NCBI GenBank assembly: GCA_951230915.1
Contig: OX579634.1
Span: forward strand, 43,227,570 to 43,291,569
Source: Antitrichia curtipendula
Taxonomy: Eukaryota; Streptophyta; Bryopsida; Hypnales; Leucodontaceae
Direction: 5' to 3'
Length of the DNA stretch: 64,000 nt
In this document: positions 11,435 to 22,336 of the stretch, one piece after another
Numbering within the stretch: the first letter of the stretch is position 1
How the letters are laid out: each line of letters starts with the position of its first letter
Notes under the pieces: generated by a model
Databases searched by the model: none
What the model was told of the DNA's origin: nothing
Seen by the model: only the letters and a program-made list of their open reading frames with translations
Position numbers and translations under genes: made by a program

Positions 11435-12814
11435 CTACGATTTGGATAAATCAATGTGTTGGTTCAACTGATGCACGCTTCGCTGCAAATTCTCTTCCAA
11501 CGAGAGACAAGTAGCTAACTTCTTCTTCAAGTCGGCTACTTCTGCTTGCGGTGTCCCATATAGCCTATCTACATCTTGGGCATCGAATTCGGAGACACGA
11601 TCAAGAGGGGCCCGATCCCCGATTTCGGTCAGGTGAATTATCCTTGACCGTCCTTCCTCCACACTTCTCTTTGCAGTAATGTACCGATCTTCTTCCATCC
11701 TGCAATCTTCTATAATTTTGGAAAGCCGAGCCTTGGCTTCCTCAGTGCCGCCAGCGCTAGGCCCTCCATCTGGACCACCGGAAAATTCCCGGTAAAATGC
11801 CTCCAGGTCTGCTATCTCTCTAGCTTGCACGGCCAAACGGGTTTGCCCACTTTCAATTTTTGCTTGGAGGGTGGACACATATTCACCATCAAAAGTTTCC
11901 ACAGTCTTCTTTTTGTAATTTTGACATGCTTCCTTTGTCCTTGCCAAATCTTCAAGAAGCTGATGAAGTTTCTCTTTGTAAAACTGTTTTTTGGCTTTCG
12001 TGGTATCTCGACGATAGGAACCTTCAACGTGTTCTTCCATTGCCGGTACTTCTTCCACCCAAGGCAATGCCAACAAAGGCGGCACCACCTCCTCCTCCTC
12101 TGTTTCGATCTCTCCATCCAGTCTATCAAGTGCTTCTATTTGGATGCATACAAACACATGTTGCAATACTTCATCGTTTTCGGGATGATGAACCTGAAGT
12201 GGGGTAACATCCAATGGGATTACTTCCATTGCATCCATAGGAGCGCCCGAGGTAAGTTCTTCATCCGAGCTTTCTTCGCTAGCTGAACTCGCATGAGTTG
12301 ACCACACGTATTCTTCATCCGCCACCCCTGTTTCGATCAACTTCTTCTTTCCTAGCCCGTCCCATGGATTAGCGGAGGGACCCGCCCTCGGAATGTCTTT
12401 GGCTCTTGGAATGGTGATAAGCTTCGATGCCTTGACGGTAGTCCAATCTACCGTTCGCGCCAAGACTAGCTCTGCATACACCATTTGACAAATGAACAAC
12501 GGGACCTCGCTCCTGACCACTATTCGTGTGTTGTACAAATGTCGATGCACTTCGATACAACGTTGCACAAATGCGACATCCTTGCAGTAATGTAGATTTG
12601 CAGCATTCATCTTTAGATGCAACTTGTGTCGATGAAGAAGGAATAGCTTGTCAATATGGCACCACTCCACAAACTTCTTGCAAATCACCATCGTCCAATC
12701 TCCGTTGATTCGATCGCAACCTTGAAATGCCACAGCCCCTGGATTAAGAAGGATGCGACGGTTTCTATGTTGGCTATCTCTTTTTTTCTTAATCTTTTTC
12801 GTGTTAGCGTCCAT
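11435..12814 (-). CDS. WCHI-family coiled-coil protein, copy 1
   Basis: I do not recognise this family, which occurs three times here (also 20892-22336 and 25658-28140). The start is set at ATG 12814 (MDANTKKIK) because it matches the start region of the homologues; an in-frame ATG at 12883 also exists. Residues ~1-20 are Lys/Arg-rich and may be a nuclear signal. Residues ~30-140 are the conserved domain, with WCHIDKLF, RHKLHLK, a Cys-bearing NLHYC block, VPLFI and a VDWTTVK end. The middle is acidic and the last ~180 residues are mostly coiled coil. The frame is intact over about 460 codons, unlike the other copies. It has the array promoter at 12890-13468. Confidence 0.65.
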   Translation of the reverse strand: MDANTKKIKKKRDSQHRNRRILLNPGAVAFQGCDRINGDWTMVICKKFVEWCHIDKLFLLHRHKLHLKMNAANLHYCKDVAFVQRCIEVHRHLYNTRIVVRSEVPLFICQMVYAELVLARTVDWTTVKASKLITIPRAKDIPRAGPSANPWDGLGKKKLIETGVADEEYVWSTHASSASEESSDEELTSGAPMDAMEVIPLDVTPLQVHHPENDEVLQHVFVCIQIEALDRLDGEIETEEEEVVPPLLALPWVEEVPAMEEHVEGSYRRDTTKAKKQFYKEKLHQLLEDLARTKEACQNYKKKTVETFDGEYVSTLQAKIESGQTRLAVQAREIADLEAFYREFSGGPDGGPSAGGTEEAKARLSKIIEDCRMEEDRYITAKRSVEEGRSRIIHLTEIGDRAPLDRVSEFDAQDVDRLYGTPQAEVADLKKKLATCLSLEENLQRSVHQLNQHIDLSKS

Positions 12815-12889
12815 CGTGGATGATTTCAACCTTGGGAACTCCACCAAAAAAAGGATAGTTCGGTGACGCAAATTTGGTAGCAATTACAA

Positions 12890-13048
12890 GCCCCAAAATC
12901 CCAGAACACGAGCACGCATTCAACCGCTCTAAGACGGATGAAAGACAATGCGCAGCGCTGGAATTAAAAGTGACGAGAATGGGAGGATGCGACCTCTTAT
13001 GTACCCGAAGTCGCCCTGGGCGAGTACGGATCCGGGCGCGTACGCAAG
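12890..13048 (-). promoter_or_regulatory. Core promoter and leader of WCHI copy 1
   Basis: On the gene strand: GCCCAGGGCGACTTCGGGT, then TACATAAGAGGTCGC (about 13003-12989), then a leader that resembles those at 17902-17975 and 20745-20827 (shared 'ttcatccg', a GCGCATTGTC-type block, 'gcgtgctcgtg'). The TATA-like box is about 185 bp before ATG 12814, close to the spacing in the other two genes. Confidence 0.65.
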
Positions 13049-13468
13049 ACAAGGCGACCGCGGGTCTAGGGCGACCGCGGGTTCAGGTCGACCGTGGGTT
13101 CAGGAGGGAAGAAATTCAAGTTTTGAATTTCATGAACTTCAAGCCCTGGGCGACCGTGGATGAGACGACTGCGGGTCCGGGAGGAAGGGAAAATTCAAGT
13201 TTCAAATTCACAGAATCCAAGTTAGGGGCGACCGTAGGTAGGGCGACCTCGGGTCCAGGAAGGAGGGAAATTCAAGTTTCAAATTCCCAGAATCCACAGT
13301 AGGGGCAACCGCGGGTGGGGCGACCTCTTGTCCAGGAAGGAGGGAAATTCAAGTTTGAAATTCATGGAATCCAAGGCAGGGGCGACCGCGGGTGGGGCGA
13401 CCTCAGGTCCAGGAAGGAGGGAAATTCAAGTTTGAAATTCATGGAATCCAAGGCATGGTGACCACGAG
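13049..13468 (+). repeat. GGCGACYNCGGGT array with ~77-bp higher-order unit
   Basis: Five imperfect units of about 77 bp, each with one or two GGCGACYNCGGGT words plus an AT-rich part ('gaaattcaagtttgaaattc') and a 'ccaggaaggaggg' block. The array lies directly upstream of the core promoter of the gene at 11435-12814. The AT-rich part is itself partly palindromic. Confidence 0.75.
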
Positions 13469-13473
13469 TAGAG

Positions 13474-14014
13474 AGATCAAAATCTTTCACTTCCTAAATC
13501 TAATTTTGGAAGCTCATGGTACACTTTGAAATGAATTTTGAGAAAAACATGTCAACTACCACAATTAAAAATTTAGTAAGGTTCTACAAGACCACTAAGA
13601 TTTTTCATCACTAAAATGTGGAAGATAGGCCATGTGGGGTCTAATGGATGGAGGTTTAGTAAATCCATTCCTCATTTTTTTACTTTCTCCTCCACCATTC
13701 ATTTTAGTCATGTACCATTTACTTCATTTTATTCAAAATTACATATAAAGGGAAAGGCTGTTGAATTGAAAAAAATTCACAATGAAAAATAAAATATGGA
13801 TGTCACTTCTATATATTTAGGTGACTTCTTCATAAAGAAGCAAAAGAAGTGGGATTACATAACTCTAGGCATGGCATACAAAATTAATAAACTTGATATT
13901 AGGGTCTAGGGTCTAGAGTCTAGGGTTTGAGAAGACCTTTTACATTGCACCAAATTATAATTCACTATTGACATTGTATTACTTTGCTATTCACTTGTAC
14001 ATGCCTTAGGCCTT
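13474..14014. repeat. 541-bp direct repeat, copy 1
   Basis: Nearly identical to 14569-15109 (offset 1095 bp), starting 'agatcaaaatctttcac' and ending 'catgccttaggcctttt'. It contains a short run of 'gggtcta'. The 554 bp between the copies is AT-rich and non-coding. It could be a tandem duplication or the terminal repeats of a small element; I saw no TG/CA ends. Confidence 0.75.
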
Positions 14015-14568
14015 TTCAGATCTTCTTTGAATTTGCTCTAAATTTATTCTAAACCAATGTTTGAAAACATTTTTATCAAATTTAGTTAACTCATGGCCAT
14101 ATGAATCCCAAATTGCACATGTAAGAGATCACGTAAAAAAAGGAAATACAACAATATCACTTATGGGTTGAAGGATTATAAAGTTTGATGAAGAGGTTGT
14201 CACTTCTCACCTACATGAAATTGATTTGAAGCCTTCTAAACTTGGTATCACATTTCAAAACTACAATCTTAATCATCCCAAATATATGAGTTTAAAGGGC
14301 ATAACATGCATAACCCCAATCAATTAATGTCTTCTTAAAATAATTTCTCTTCATTTATTTCCAAATACGTTCTAATGTGGTATTTTCTTCAAATTTTTTT
14401 GTCTTTAAGGCTCACTTTCAAGTTTCAAGGGTTTCTCTTTTAGTTCAAGAAAAAAATGAGAAACCATAGCTTTAAAAAATAAAATAAAAAAAGAAGCATT
14501 TACAAGAGCCCTAACCACAGGAAGATAAAGATTTGTTATAGAGCCCCTGTCACAAAACATGAATATGA

Positions 14569-15109
14569 AGATCAAAATCTTTCACTTCCTAAATCTAATT
14601 TTGGAAGTTCATGGTACACTTTGAAATGAATTTTGAGAAAAACATGTCAACTACCACAATTAAAAATTTAGTAAGGTTCTACAAGACCACTAAGATTTTT
14701 CATCACCAAAATGTGGAAGATAGGCCATGTGGGGTCTAATGGATGGAGGTTTAGTAAATCCATTCCTCATTTTATTACTTTCTCCTCCACCATTCATTTT
14801 AGTCATGTACCATTTACTTCATTTTATTCAAAATTACATATAAAGAGAAAGGCTGTTGAATTGAAAAAAATTCACAATGAAAAATAAAACATGGATGTCA
14901 CTTCTATATATTTAGGTGACTTCTTCATAAAGAAGCAAAAGAAGTGGGATTACATAACTCTAGGCATGGCATACAAAATTAATAAACTTGGTATTAGGGT
15001 CTAGGGTCTAGGGTCTAGGGTTTGAGAAGACCTTTTACATTGCACCAAATTATAATTCACTATTAACATTGTATTACTTTGCTATTCACTTGTACATGCC
15101 TTAGGCCTT
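14569..15109. repeat. 541-bp direct repeat, copy 2
   Basis: Partner of 13474-14014 and differs from it by few substitutions. The 'gggtcta' run is one or two units longer here (about 14996-15025). Confidence 0.75.
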
Positions 15110-15140
15110 TCAATTAGGTGTTTAATGGACAATTGTCCTT

Positions 15141-15233
15141 TAGGGATTTATGCTATCATTTTGGAATGCAATTTCAACAAACCGACTTTAGGGATTTATG
15201 CTATCATTTTGGAATGCAATTTCAACAAATCGA
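15141..15233. repeat. 46-bp tandem duplication
   Basis: Two adjacent copies beginning 'tttagggatttatgctatc' and ending 'caacaaaccgac', with one mismatch near the end. Confidence 0.75.
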
Positions 15234-15358
15234 CTTGTCAAAGGATGTAATTTTGTTATTACAATTATTTTACAATTGGATTATTGTATTTTGATTTCAT
15301 CTTTGAACTATTATGATTTATATTTAATCTTGAGTCATTCTTTTGTCTTGGTCTCAGA

Positions 15359-16083
15359 ATTGGTCGAATGTTGTGTTCAAGGAGCGATTTCAGGTCTAGG
15401 CGACCGCAGGTAGGCGACCTCTTGTCTTGGGCGACCTCGGGTGGGTGTGGGTTTAGTTCATGTCTCAAAATTGGTCGAATGTTGTGTTCAAGGAGCGATT
15501 TCGGGTCTAAGCGACCGCAGGTAGGCGACCTCTTGTCTTGGGCGACCTCGGGTGGGGGTGGGTTTAGTTCATGTGTCAAAATTGGTCGAATGTTGTGTTC
15601 AAGGAGCGATTTCGGGTCTAGGCGACCGCAGGTAGGCGACCTCTTGTCTTGGGCGACCTCTTAGGGCGACTTCTTGTCTTGGGCGACCTCGGGTGGGGGT
15701 GGGTTTAGTTCATGTGTCAAAATTGGTCGAATGTTGTGTTCAAGGAGCGATTTCGGGTCTAGGCGACCGTAGGTAGGCGACCTCTTGTCTTGGGCGACCT
15801 CGGGTGGGTGTGGGTTTAGTTCATGTCTCAAAATTGGTCGAATGTTGTGTTCAAGGAGCGATTTCGGGTCTAGGCGACCGCAGGTAGGCGACTTCTTGTC
15901 TTGGGCGACCTCTTAGGGCGACCTCTTGTCTTGGGCGACCTTGAGTGGGTGTGGGTTTAGTTCATGTCTCAAAATTGGTCAAATGTTGTGTTCAAGGAGC
16001 GATTTCGGGTCTAGGCGACCTCTTAGGGCGACCTCTTGCCTTGGGCGACCTCTTGTCTTGAAAGAGCTCGGGTGGGTGTGGGA
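15359..16083 (+). repeat. 111/141-bp tandem array built of GGCGAC words
   Basis: Six units start 'attggtcgaatgttgtgttc' at 15359, 15470, 15581, 15722, 15833 and 15974, so the period is 111 bp with two units of 141 bp. The extra 30 bp is an added 'ggcgacctcttgtcttg'-type segment. Each unit carries three to five GGCGACC words. GGCGACYNCGGGT words continue, less ordered, to about 16310. No gene starts next to this array, unlike the others. The open frames through it are by-products of the periodicity. Confidence 0.8.
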
Positions 16084-16319
16084 GCCATTGAAAGAATAGA
16101 GGAGACTTCGGGTCTTGGGTGACCTCGGGTGGGGATAGACCCTTTCTTCCTTCCCAAATGGGGGATCATTGGAGAACTCGGATCATTGCAGAACTTGGGT
16201 AGGGAGAGTCCTTTTCTGCCCAAATGAAAGAATGTAGAAGACTTCGGGTTTGGGGCGCCCGCGGGATTGGGGCGACCTCGTCTTGGTTGACCGCGGGTAG
16301 GGAACGGAAGTTCAATTTG

Positions 16320-17700
16320 AAAGAGATGATTAGGAACAAGTAAAGAGACTTTCTGAATATATGACACATGGAAAAAATGCACAATCAAATACAGTAATCC
16401 TATGAACAACCTCGTTGAGCCATACAAAGAATTTTGTAGCAAGGTGGATCATAATTGGTATTTTTTAGTAAGCGTAAATAAAATTGCATTTTTCCTAATT
16501 GGTGTGTAACATACTAAATTTGTGTTTTCAACAATAAAATTGCCTTTTCTATAAAAAAATTTATTTTATACTCATGGATTTATATTTATAATTCAATAAA
16601 GTCATTGTTGTTGAAATATTTTAATTTGGTTGTGGACATATGTAGGAATCATTTGATTTATATCTTCCCCTCAATGAGTACTTCTTGCCGTTCTTGGAAA
16701 GTTTTACAATTCTTCATGCAAAGATTTCTATATTGGGGGGGTAGGGGCGATGTCAAAGTTTGTAAAATAGGTATTTCTTTATCATGCTAAGATTGTTATA
16801 CTTGGCCCTCATAAGGTAAATAATTTTATAAATTTCAACAAGACAATACAATTATGGATTTATGTTGGCAAAATCTAGTTAATCAACATAGAGATATGTA
16901 TTTCACAAAGTTTAGTCATATGGCACCTCACATTGCACCCTTTGTATGTCATATAATTGTTACTATAGGGAGTCATTTTTTAATATGGAAGATGTGCGTA
17001 TGCATATTCCGTACATATATTTGAAATCGAATTAAAATATTGCAACGACAATATTTTTTGATACAATTTTATGTAAGTCCATGGGATTTGAATTTAATCC
17101 GGAGGATCAAAGGCCATTTTTTCCTTAAGAAGCATGAAGAATGCCATTTTTTAGCCATGAATTGTAAACTTTATAAATTTCTGGCATTTTTGGCTGTAGA
17201 CTATTGTAGTAGACTAGTATAATAATGTGTAGAAGAAATTTCAAAACCCTTTACCACGTAGATTGGAAGATATTTGAATTTGAAGTGAAGAAATCATTTG
17301 TTTGGGGATCTTCATTAACTACATTTGTTTGAATCTTCTTAATTTAGTATTTTGCCACCACCAATTTTTGTTTCTAAATTTTTTATAATGAAGTCGTGGA
17401 TTGAGAATTTAGGAACTAAAATTCAGCTTAAAAACATTTGGTTTTCACTTTTCGAAAGTAATTGTTACATACAAGTAGGGTCAAGATGGAAGGCAAAACT
17501 AAAATTTGAAGAGTTCTAAGATGGAAATGGAAAACAATAATCGCAAGATTGTTCTAGCAAGATTCATGAACTATGTCTATGTATTTTTTAGTATAAATTG
17601 TGATCTTTGCATTCAAACATGAATTTAATTAGTTTCTTTTTCAAGAATGGTGGAAGTTCACCAAAATAGAAAGATTGTCCATAACTTCTTGAGCACTAAT
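16320..17700. other. AT-rich DNA with a decayed MITE fragment, no gene
   Basis: 17200-17700 matches inner parts of the 921-bp MITE in inverted orientation ('aatgtgtagaagaaatttc', 'gattgttctagcaag', 'gattgtccataact'). The rest shows nothing I can name. Confidence 0.45.
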
Positions 17701-17724
17701 TCAAAACAACGAGACGGGGAGAAA

Positions 17725-17980
17725 ACCCGCGGTCGCCCAAGACCCGCGGTCGGCCAGGTTTCGCGGTCGGCGAAGACCCGCGGTCGCCCAAAGTTCAGCG
17801 GTCGCCTTAATTCCGCGGTTGCCCAAGTTCCGCGGTCGCCCTTTCCTGGAACCCGCAGTCGCCCCAGGGCGACTGCGAGTACTTAAGAAGTCGCCCCAAC
17901 CCGCATTCTCCACTCCCGGCCTTGCGCACTGCCTTTCATCCGCCTCGAAGTGGCTGAATGCGTGCTCGTGGGCCAGGGGG
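17725..17980 (+). promoter_or_regulatory. Array promoter and leader of the kinase gene
   Basis: About seven ACCCGCGGTCGCC words (the 13-mer in reverse) at 17725-17860. Then comes a 10-bp inverted repeat, CGCAGTCGCC/GGCGACTGCG (17854-17877), then TACTTAAGAAGTCGCC (17880-17895) as the TATA-like element. The leader at 17902-17975 ('cattctccactcccgg', 'tttcatccgcctcgaag', 'gcgtgctcgtg') is nearly the same as at 20745-20827 although the genes are unrelated. ATG follows at 18065. Confidence 0.7.
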
Positions 17981-18064
17981 TGTGAGTTGGTACGGGGGGG
18001 GGAGTTTTTGCTTCTCTCAACTACGAACTTGAAGAAAGCAACGTGAGTATTTTTTCCGACCACA

Positions 18065-19639
18065 ATGGCTAATCCACAGAAAGGCAGCAGCTCAACACGG
18101 AAATCCATTTTTGATTTAGATGATGCGGCATTGTTTGCTCTGCAGATACCTGTTAGTGAGGCAACAGGGAGTGAAGGGCAAACGAAGAGGAAGAAGAAAA
18201 TCATAACGGCACATGACAAGGATTCAACCTATCCTCCTTCCAATTATGCAAACTATGCATTTGAGGGTTGCCTGTCCTGGTATGTGGGAAAAACTACACA
18301 GTTCTTGGAGGCCAATTACCTAAGGGACCCATCCCACGGCATCTTCAAATTGACTGCTGATTTGGAGGCAAGAATTTTAAGCAAGTGCAGAGCATCGCAA
18401 GATTTTGGAGACGTGGAGGAGACGTACTTTTCCCAATACGAATTGTGGATTGAGAACACTGTAAAGACATGCATATTCAACACCAAGGAAATAATGCTAC
18501 AGATGCGACCGGAAGTGCCGGGATTTGCAGGAGATGATGAAGCCAAGGAATTCCGTGAAAAGATGGCGTGGTGGCATGAAGTTGTGAAGAAACTTTCGAA
18601 GAATCATGTGAGGAGTATGAAGTGGAAAACGGACGCATTGAAGGCAGGTTTTGCACGAGAGGCTGGCTCCACTGTCACATGGATCTCTCCTTAGGCAAAA
18701 GTAATTGCCCTCACTGGATTTGACCGTCAAGGTGGGTATGGAATGGTGCGCATTGAAGGGATGCAAACAATCCCGCCATACGTTGCTTTTGCTGGGAAAG
18801 TGCCAAAGTCAAAGAACATGCGTGAAGCGAGGGAGCAACGATCCGTAGAGGCCTTGGCATGCCCCGTAAACCATCCTGGCATTATTAAGTTTTTTGGTAT
18901 TCACGCCAAAACTATGGAAGCGTACACACTGTGGTGGAATGGCGGTACATGGCTTGAAATGCGAAGATTGGATGAGAAGGTGTCAGAGAGCGTTGATTGG
19001 CATGAAATGAAGCAGGTGTGGAAACTTACAGAGGACAATAAAAAACATCTTAGCTTATTCCGAAGGCACAAGGCGAAGTTGGCGTGGGCTTTAGTGTATG
19101 TGACACATCTCATGCACGAGTCTTTGGTGCTACACAATGACCTAAACCCTCAAAACATACTGCTGCATTTCCCCGATTATTCGGATGAAGTAATCAAAAT
19201 CGGGATTTGTGATTTCGGAATTTCAAGTCGTTTTGATGAAGGAGCTCCTTCACATTATGGATATGATTCTGAGGAGAAGAAGCAGCAATCCTTACGAAGC
19301 CGTTGGTGGGTGGCTCCGGAGTTGTTTTATACGTTTGGGCCACGAAATTCAAGTACAAGCCTAGAGATTATGCAATCACAATATAAATATACAGTGCAAT
19401 CAGACTTGTATTCTATTGGAAAGTTGACCGAATGGATAAATCTTCTTAATATGGTCGAATACGATACGGACTTATTCAAGAGGCGTGAGGGATCCATATA
19501 CTTTGCCATCAAGTTGGGTGAACTCACTAACCCTGATCCAAAGAAGAGACCGACATGTACTGAGGTTACAAAGTTGCTCATGGATAAACCGTGGTACATG
19601 AAGCCCCCGGAAGTAGTTTTCCGTGACTCAATTTTGTAG
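18065..19639 (+). pseudogene. Protein-kinase-like gene, one in-frame stop
   Basis: ATG 18065 to stop 19639, 525 codons, interrupted only by TAG at 18692-18694 (a Gln CAG to TAG change would explain it). Residues 1-210 are an N-terminal region I do not recognise. From about 18735 a protein-kinase fold follows: glycine loop QGGYGMV, a candidate Lys in AFAGKV, HND in place of HRD (LHNDLNPQNIL), DFG (ICDFGIS), APE (VAPELF), SDLYSIG and a late KKRP. HND removes the usual Arg, so activity or regulation may differ. It has the same promoter and leader as the coiled-coil genes, which suggests a gene carried by the same element family. A resistance or signalling role cannot be claimed. Confidence 0.7.
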
Positions 19640-20008
19640 TAGGACTATAGGAACTGATGTTATCAAGTCGGCTTCAAATTGTTGGCCACATTGTGCGCCT
19701 TTCATTTTGTAATAGCAATGTCAATATACAAAAAGATTTTATACCATGCGTAATGTCTTCCAAAAAAACAAGTATGTTGAATGCAGACCACCCCGTTCCG
19801 TTACTTCCATATATTGAATGTTGAATTTGGATTTTGGTGTTCAAACTTCATAGAATTGTTGGTTCAGATGTACTTGGCCACGTTTGCTTCCAAACTATTG
19901 TGCCATAGAGTTTAGAAAACAGAAACTAAATTTGAGGCTCAAAAGATTTTCATCCAAAAGATGCCTTCTCGTAATGTTTTTTATAAATAATCGGACTTTA
20001 TCCTATGA
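19640..20008. other. AT-rich spacer, no gene seen
   Basis: Follows the kinase stop; it leads into a short TTAA-type MITE copy. Confidence 0.4.
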
Positions 20009-20592
20009 TCCCTAAAGTTTCGGAAGTCCCCTTGGGGGACTCTTGAAAGTTTGGGCAAGCTTCTATGAGCTAAATATTTGGTGAAACTTTTTGAAATTGT
20101 CTCATAAGATAGAGCAACTTATTATCTCTATGGAAATATAATTTTTACTTCAATCGGTGCCCGGGAGCAAAAGTTATGCTATAATAACCTTAAATCGGGC
20201 AAGACCGAGTAGCCCATAAAAATCTACAAAAAGTTGAAATCATTTTTTATTTTTTCTTATACATTATATGTTTGTCTAAATGGGAATCTTTGATTCATTC
20301 CATTTAGATTATTGATGTGAAAGTTCTGGAGCTTCTTTTATTTTCCAGACAATGAAAGCATTTTCTTGAAAAAAAAAATTTCTTTGACCTTGAATGCTAA
20401 TAACCTTCAAATCTTCAATCCGTAAGGTCAAAAATCACAAATCTTTTACCACATGATGTGAAATAAGTGTAGTAGAAGATCCTACGTTTGGATTCTAAAA
20501 AGATATATTTTTCCTACTTCCTTAAGTGAATGCAATAAAAATGGCAGTTTCGAGCAAATTTTGATGGAAAAAAGTTTTTGAGACTTTAAGGG
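20009..20592 (+). mobile_element. TTAA-type MITE, copy C (internally deleted)
   Basis: Starts at a degraded end ('atccctaaag') and ends 'gactttaagggtaaa', with the family blocks 'atcggtgcccgggagcaaaa' near 20155 and 'gtagaagatcctacg' near 20470. At about 584 bp it is shorter than the 921-bp full copies, so the middle is deleted. It lies directly next to the GC-rich array of the following gene. Confidence 0.65.
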
Positions 20593-20604
20593 TAAACAAG
20601 GGGC

Positions 20605-20830
20605 CACTGCGGTCGCCCTGGACATAAGGTCGCCTGGACACGCGGTCGCCAGGTACCCGCAGTCGCCCTCCCCTGCCTTTGGACCCGCAGTCGCCCTCCG
20701 TACGCGCCCCAGGCGACATCGGGTATATAAGAGGTCGCCCATCACCCGCGTTCTCCACTCCTGGCTTTGCGCATTGTCTCTCATCCGCCTTGAAGTGGCT
20801 GAGTGCTTGCTCGTGAGCTAGGGGTCGGAG
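20605..20830 (+). promoter_or_regulatory. Array promoter and leader of WCHI copy 2
   Basis: Five ACCCGCRGTCGCC-type words at 20605-20700, then GCGCCCCAGGCGACATCGGG, TATATAA (20724-20730) running into GAGGTCGCCC, and the conserved leader 20745-20827. ATG 20892 is about 165 bp beyond the TATA box. Confidence 0.7.
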
Positions 20831-20891
20831 TTTTGGAGGGCGTATATTGATCATTTTGGCATCAGGGGAAGGAATATTCCTGTGTATTGCG

Positions 20892-22336
20892 ATGGAAGAG
20901 GAGGCCCAACCTTCGCCACCTGCTGTACCGAGACCGGAAGCTAGGAAAGAGTCCAAGGCGCTTCGAGGCAAGGATCGAAAAAAGAAAAGAAAAATCCACA
21001 AGAAGCGCAAGGCCATCTTGATCCATCCAAAGATTAAGGCTTTCAAGGGTTGGAGAGATGAACCCACGCCTTGGACTTATAAGACGATTCAGAAATATGT
21101 GGATTGGTGCCACATCGACAAGTTATTTCCGTTGTATCGTCACAAGTTCCACTTGAAGTCGAACAAGGTAAATCTTGCATATTGCAAGAACAAAGCCTTC
21201 CAAGAAAGATGCTGCGAGGTGTGGAAGGAACTCTATAAAGGCCTACAAACATATCGAAACGACAATTTTTCTTTCTTTCTTGCAGGAATGGTGTATGTTG
21301 AAGTTGTATTGAAGAAGGAGGTGGATTGGTCAAGCATTAAGGATCTTCCGATCGAGACCCATCCAGGAGAATCAAGTATTCCTACGCAGATGTAGCGCCG
21401 GATGTGAAGGAATCGGTGACATCGACAAAGCCTGGGAAGTTTTTCATTTCTGATGAAAATGTAGTGTGGTCGGCGACTTCTAGCGAAGATGAACACACCC
21501 ATGAATACGATGGATATTCTTTCCACAGTGACGATGACGACCTTCTCATGGAAGTCATGAACAAGGCTTTGGGTTTGGAAATGGATAGGAAGGGAAAAAT
21601 GAAGGTTGACGAGCCCATTACAAAATCCCACGTTGATGTGCAAGGCATGGAAGATGCAGGGCCTATGGAAGTGGAACATGTTGTTCTAGAGCGGAATCCC
21701 AGCATTGATGGAAGCGATTCGGAAGACGACATAGAGTTGTTGAGTGTCAAGGCGGCAAGTGTAAGATCTGCTTTGCGTGAGAAGATGAACGGACTCCATC
21801 AATTAAATGAGAATGAACTCTCAGTACAAGTGGGTCCCGTTGTCGTAGATGATTTGAAGAAGCAGTTGGAAGGAGTAACAAAAAGCATCCAAGAAAACGA
21901 CAAGTACTTGAAGGATTTGAAAAAAAATCGCGATTTTTATTTCAGGCAGCGTGAAAGTGGAAGGGTGCACTACATGGACGAGTATGTGCTATGGCAATCA
22001 AAGCGCGATCTCCTGGAACGTGAACGTTGGATTTACGAGAATGAAAGGCGAGACCTCGATGTAGCAATAAAGAAAAAAGAAAAAGAATATTGCATCGCCG
22101 CTGTTGAACATGAGCCAAGTACCAGTGCTGAAGAAGTGGCAAGGCTTCGTTCATTGGTGAAGCTACACTCCATGAATGCAATGGCGGTACAAGAATCGCT
22201 ACGCCATTTGGAATCTGAATTTCGTTTTCACAAGGCATGGCGGAAGTTTCAGATGAGTACCATAGGAAAAACAGAGGCAGAGGTGGACGCAATGGGGTCG
22301 GGTCCCATTGAAAGCGACTTTGTTTTTAGCACTTAG
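20892..22336 (+). pseudogene. WCHI-family coiled-coil protein, copy 2, one frameshift
   Basis: Same unrecognised family as 11435-12814. The start at ATG 20892 (MEEEAQPS) fits the leader spacing. Residues ~20-45 are a Lys/Arg run (KKKRKIHKKRK). The conserved domain follows, with AFKGW, WCHIDKLFP, RHKFHLKSNK, NLAYC and VDWSSIK. The first frame ends at 21395; the rest (from about 21385, reading YADVAPDVKESV) is in another frame, so a 1-2 nt indel lies near 21370-21395. The second part is acidic then coiled coil (KKQLEGVTKSIQ and on) and ends at 22336. An unrecognised intron is possible but less likely than an indel. Confidence 0.65.

Noticed and set aside
13905..15025. 'gggtcta' runs as interstitial telomere repeats
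   Set aside because: Only a few units, and the plant telomere repeat is TTTAGGG. The runs are part of the 541-bp repeat.
15359..16083. Spaced 111-bp repeats as a CRISPR-like array
   Set aside because: Units are head-to-tail repeats with no variable spacers, in a eukaryotic genome.
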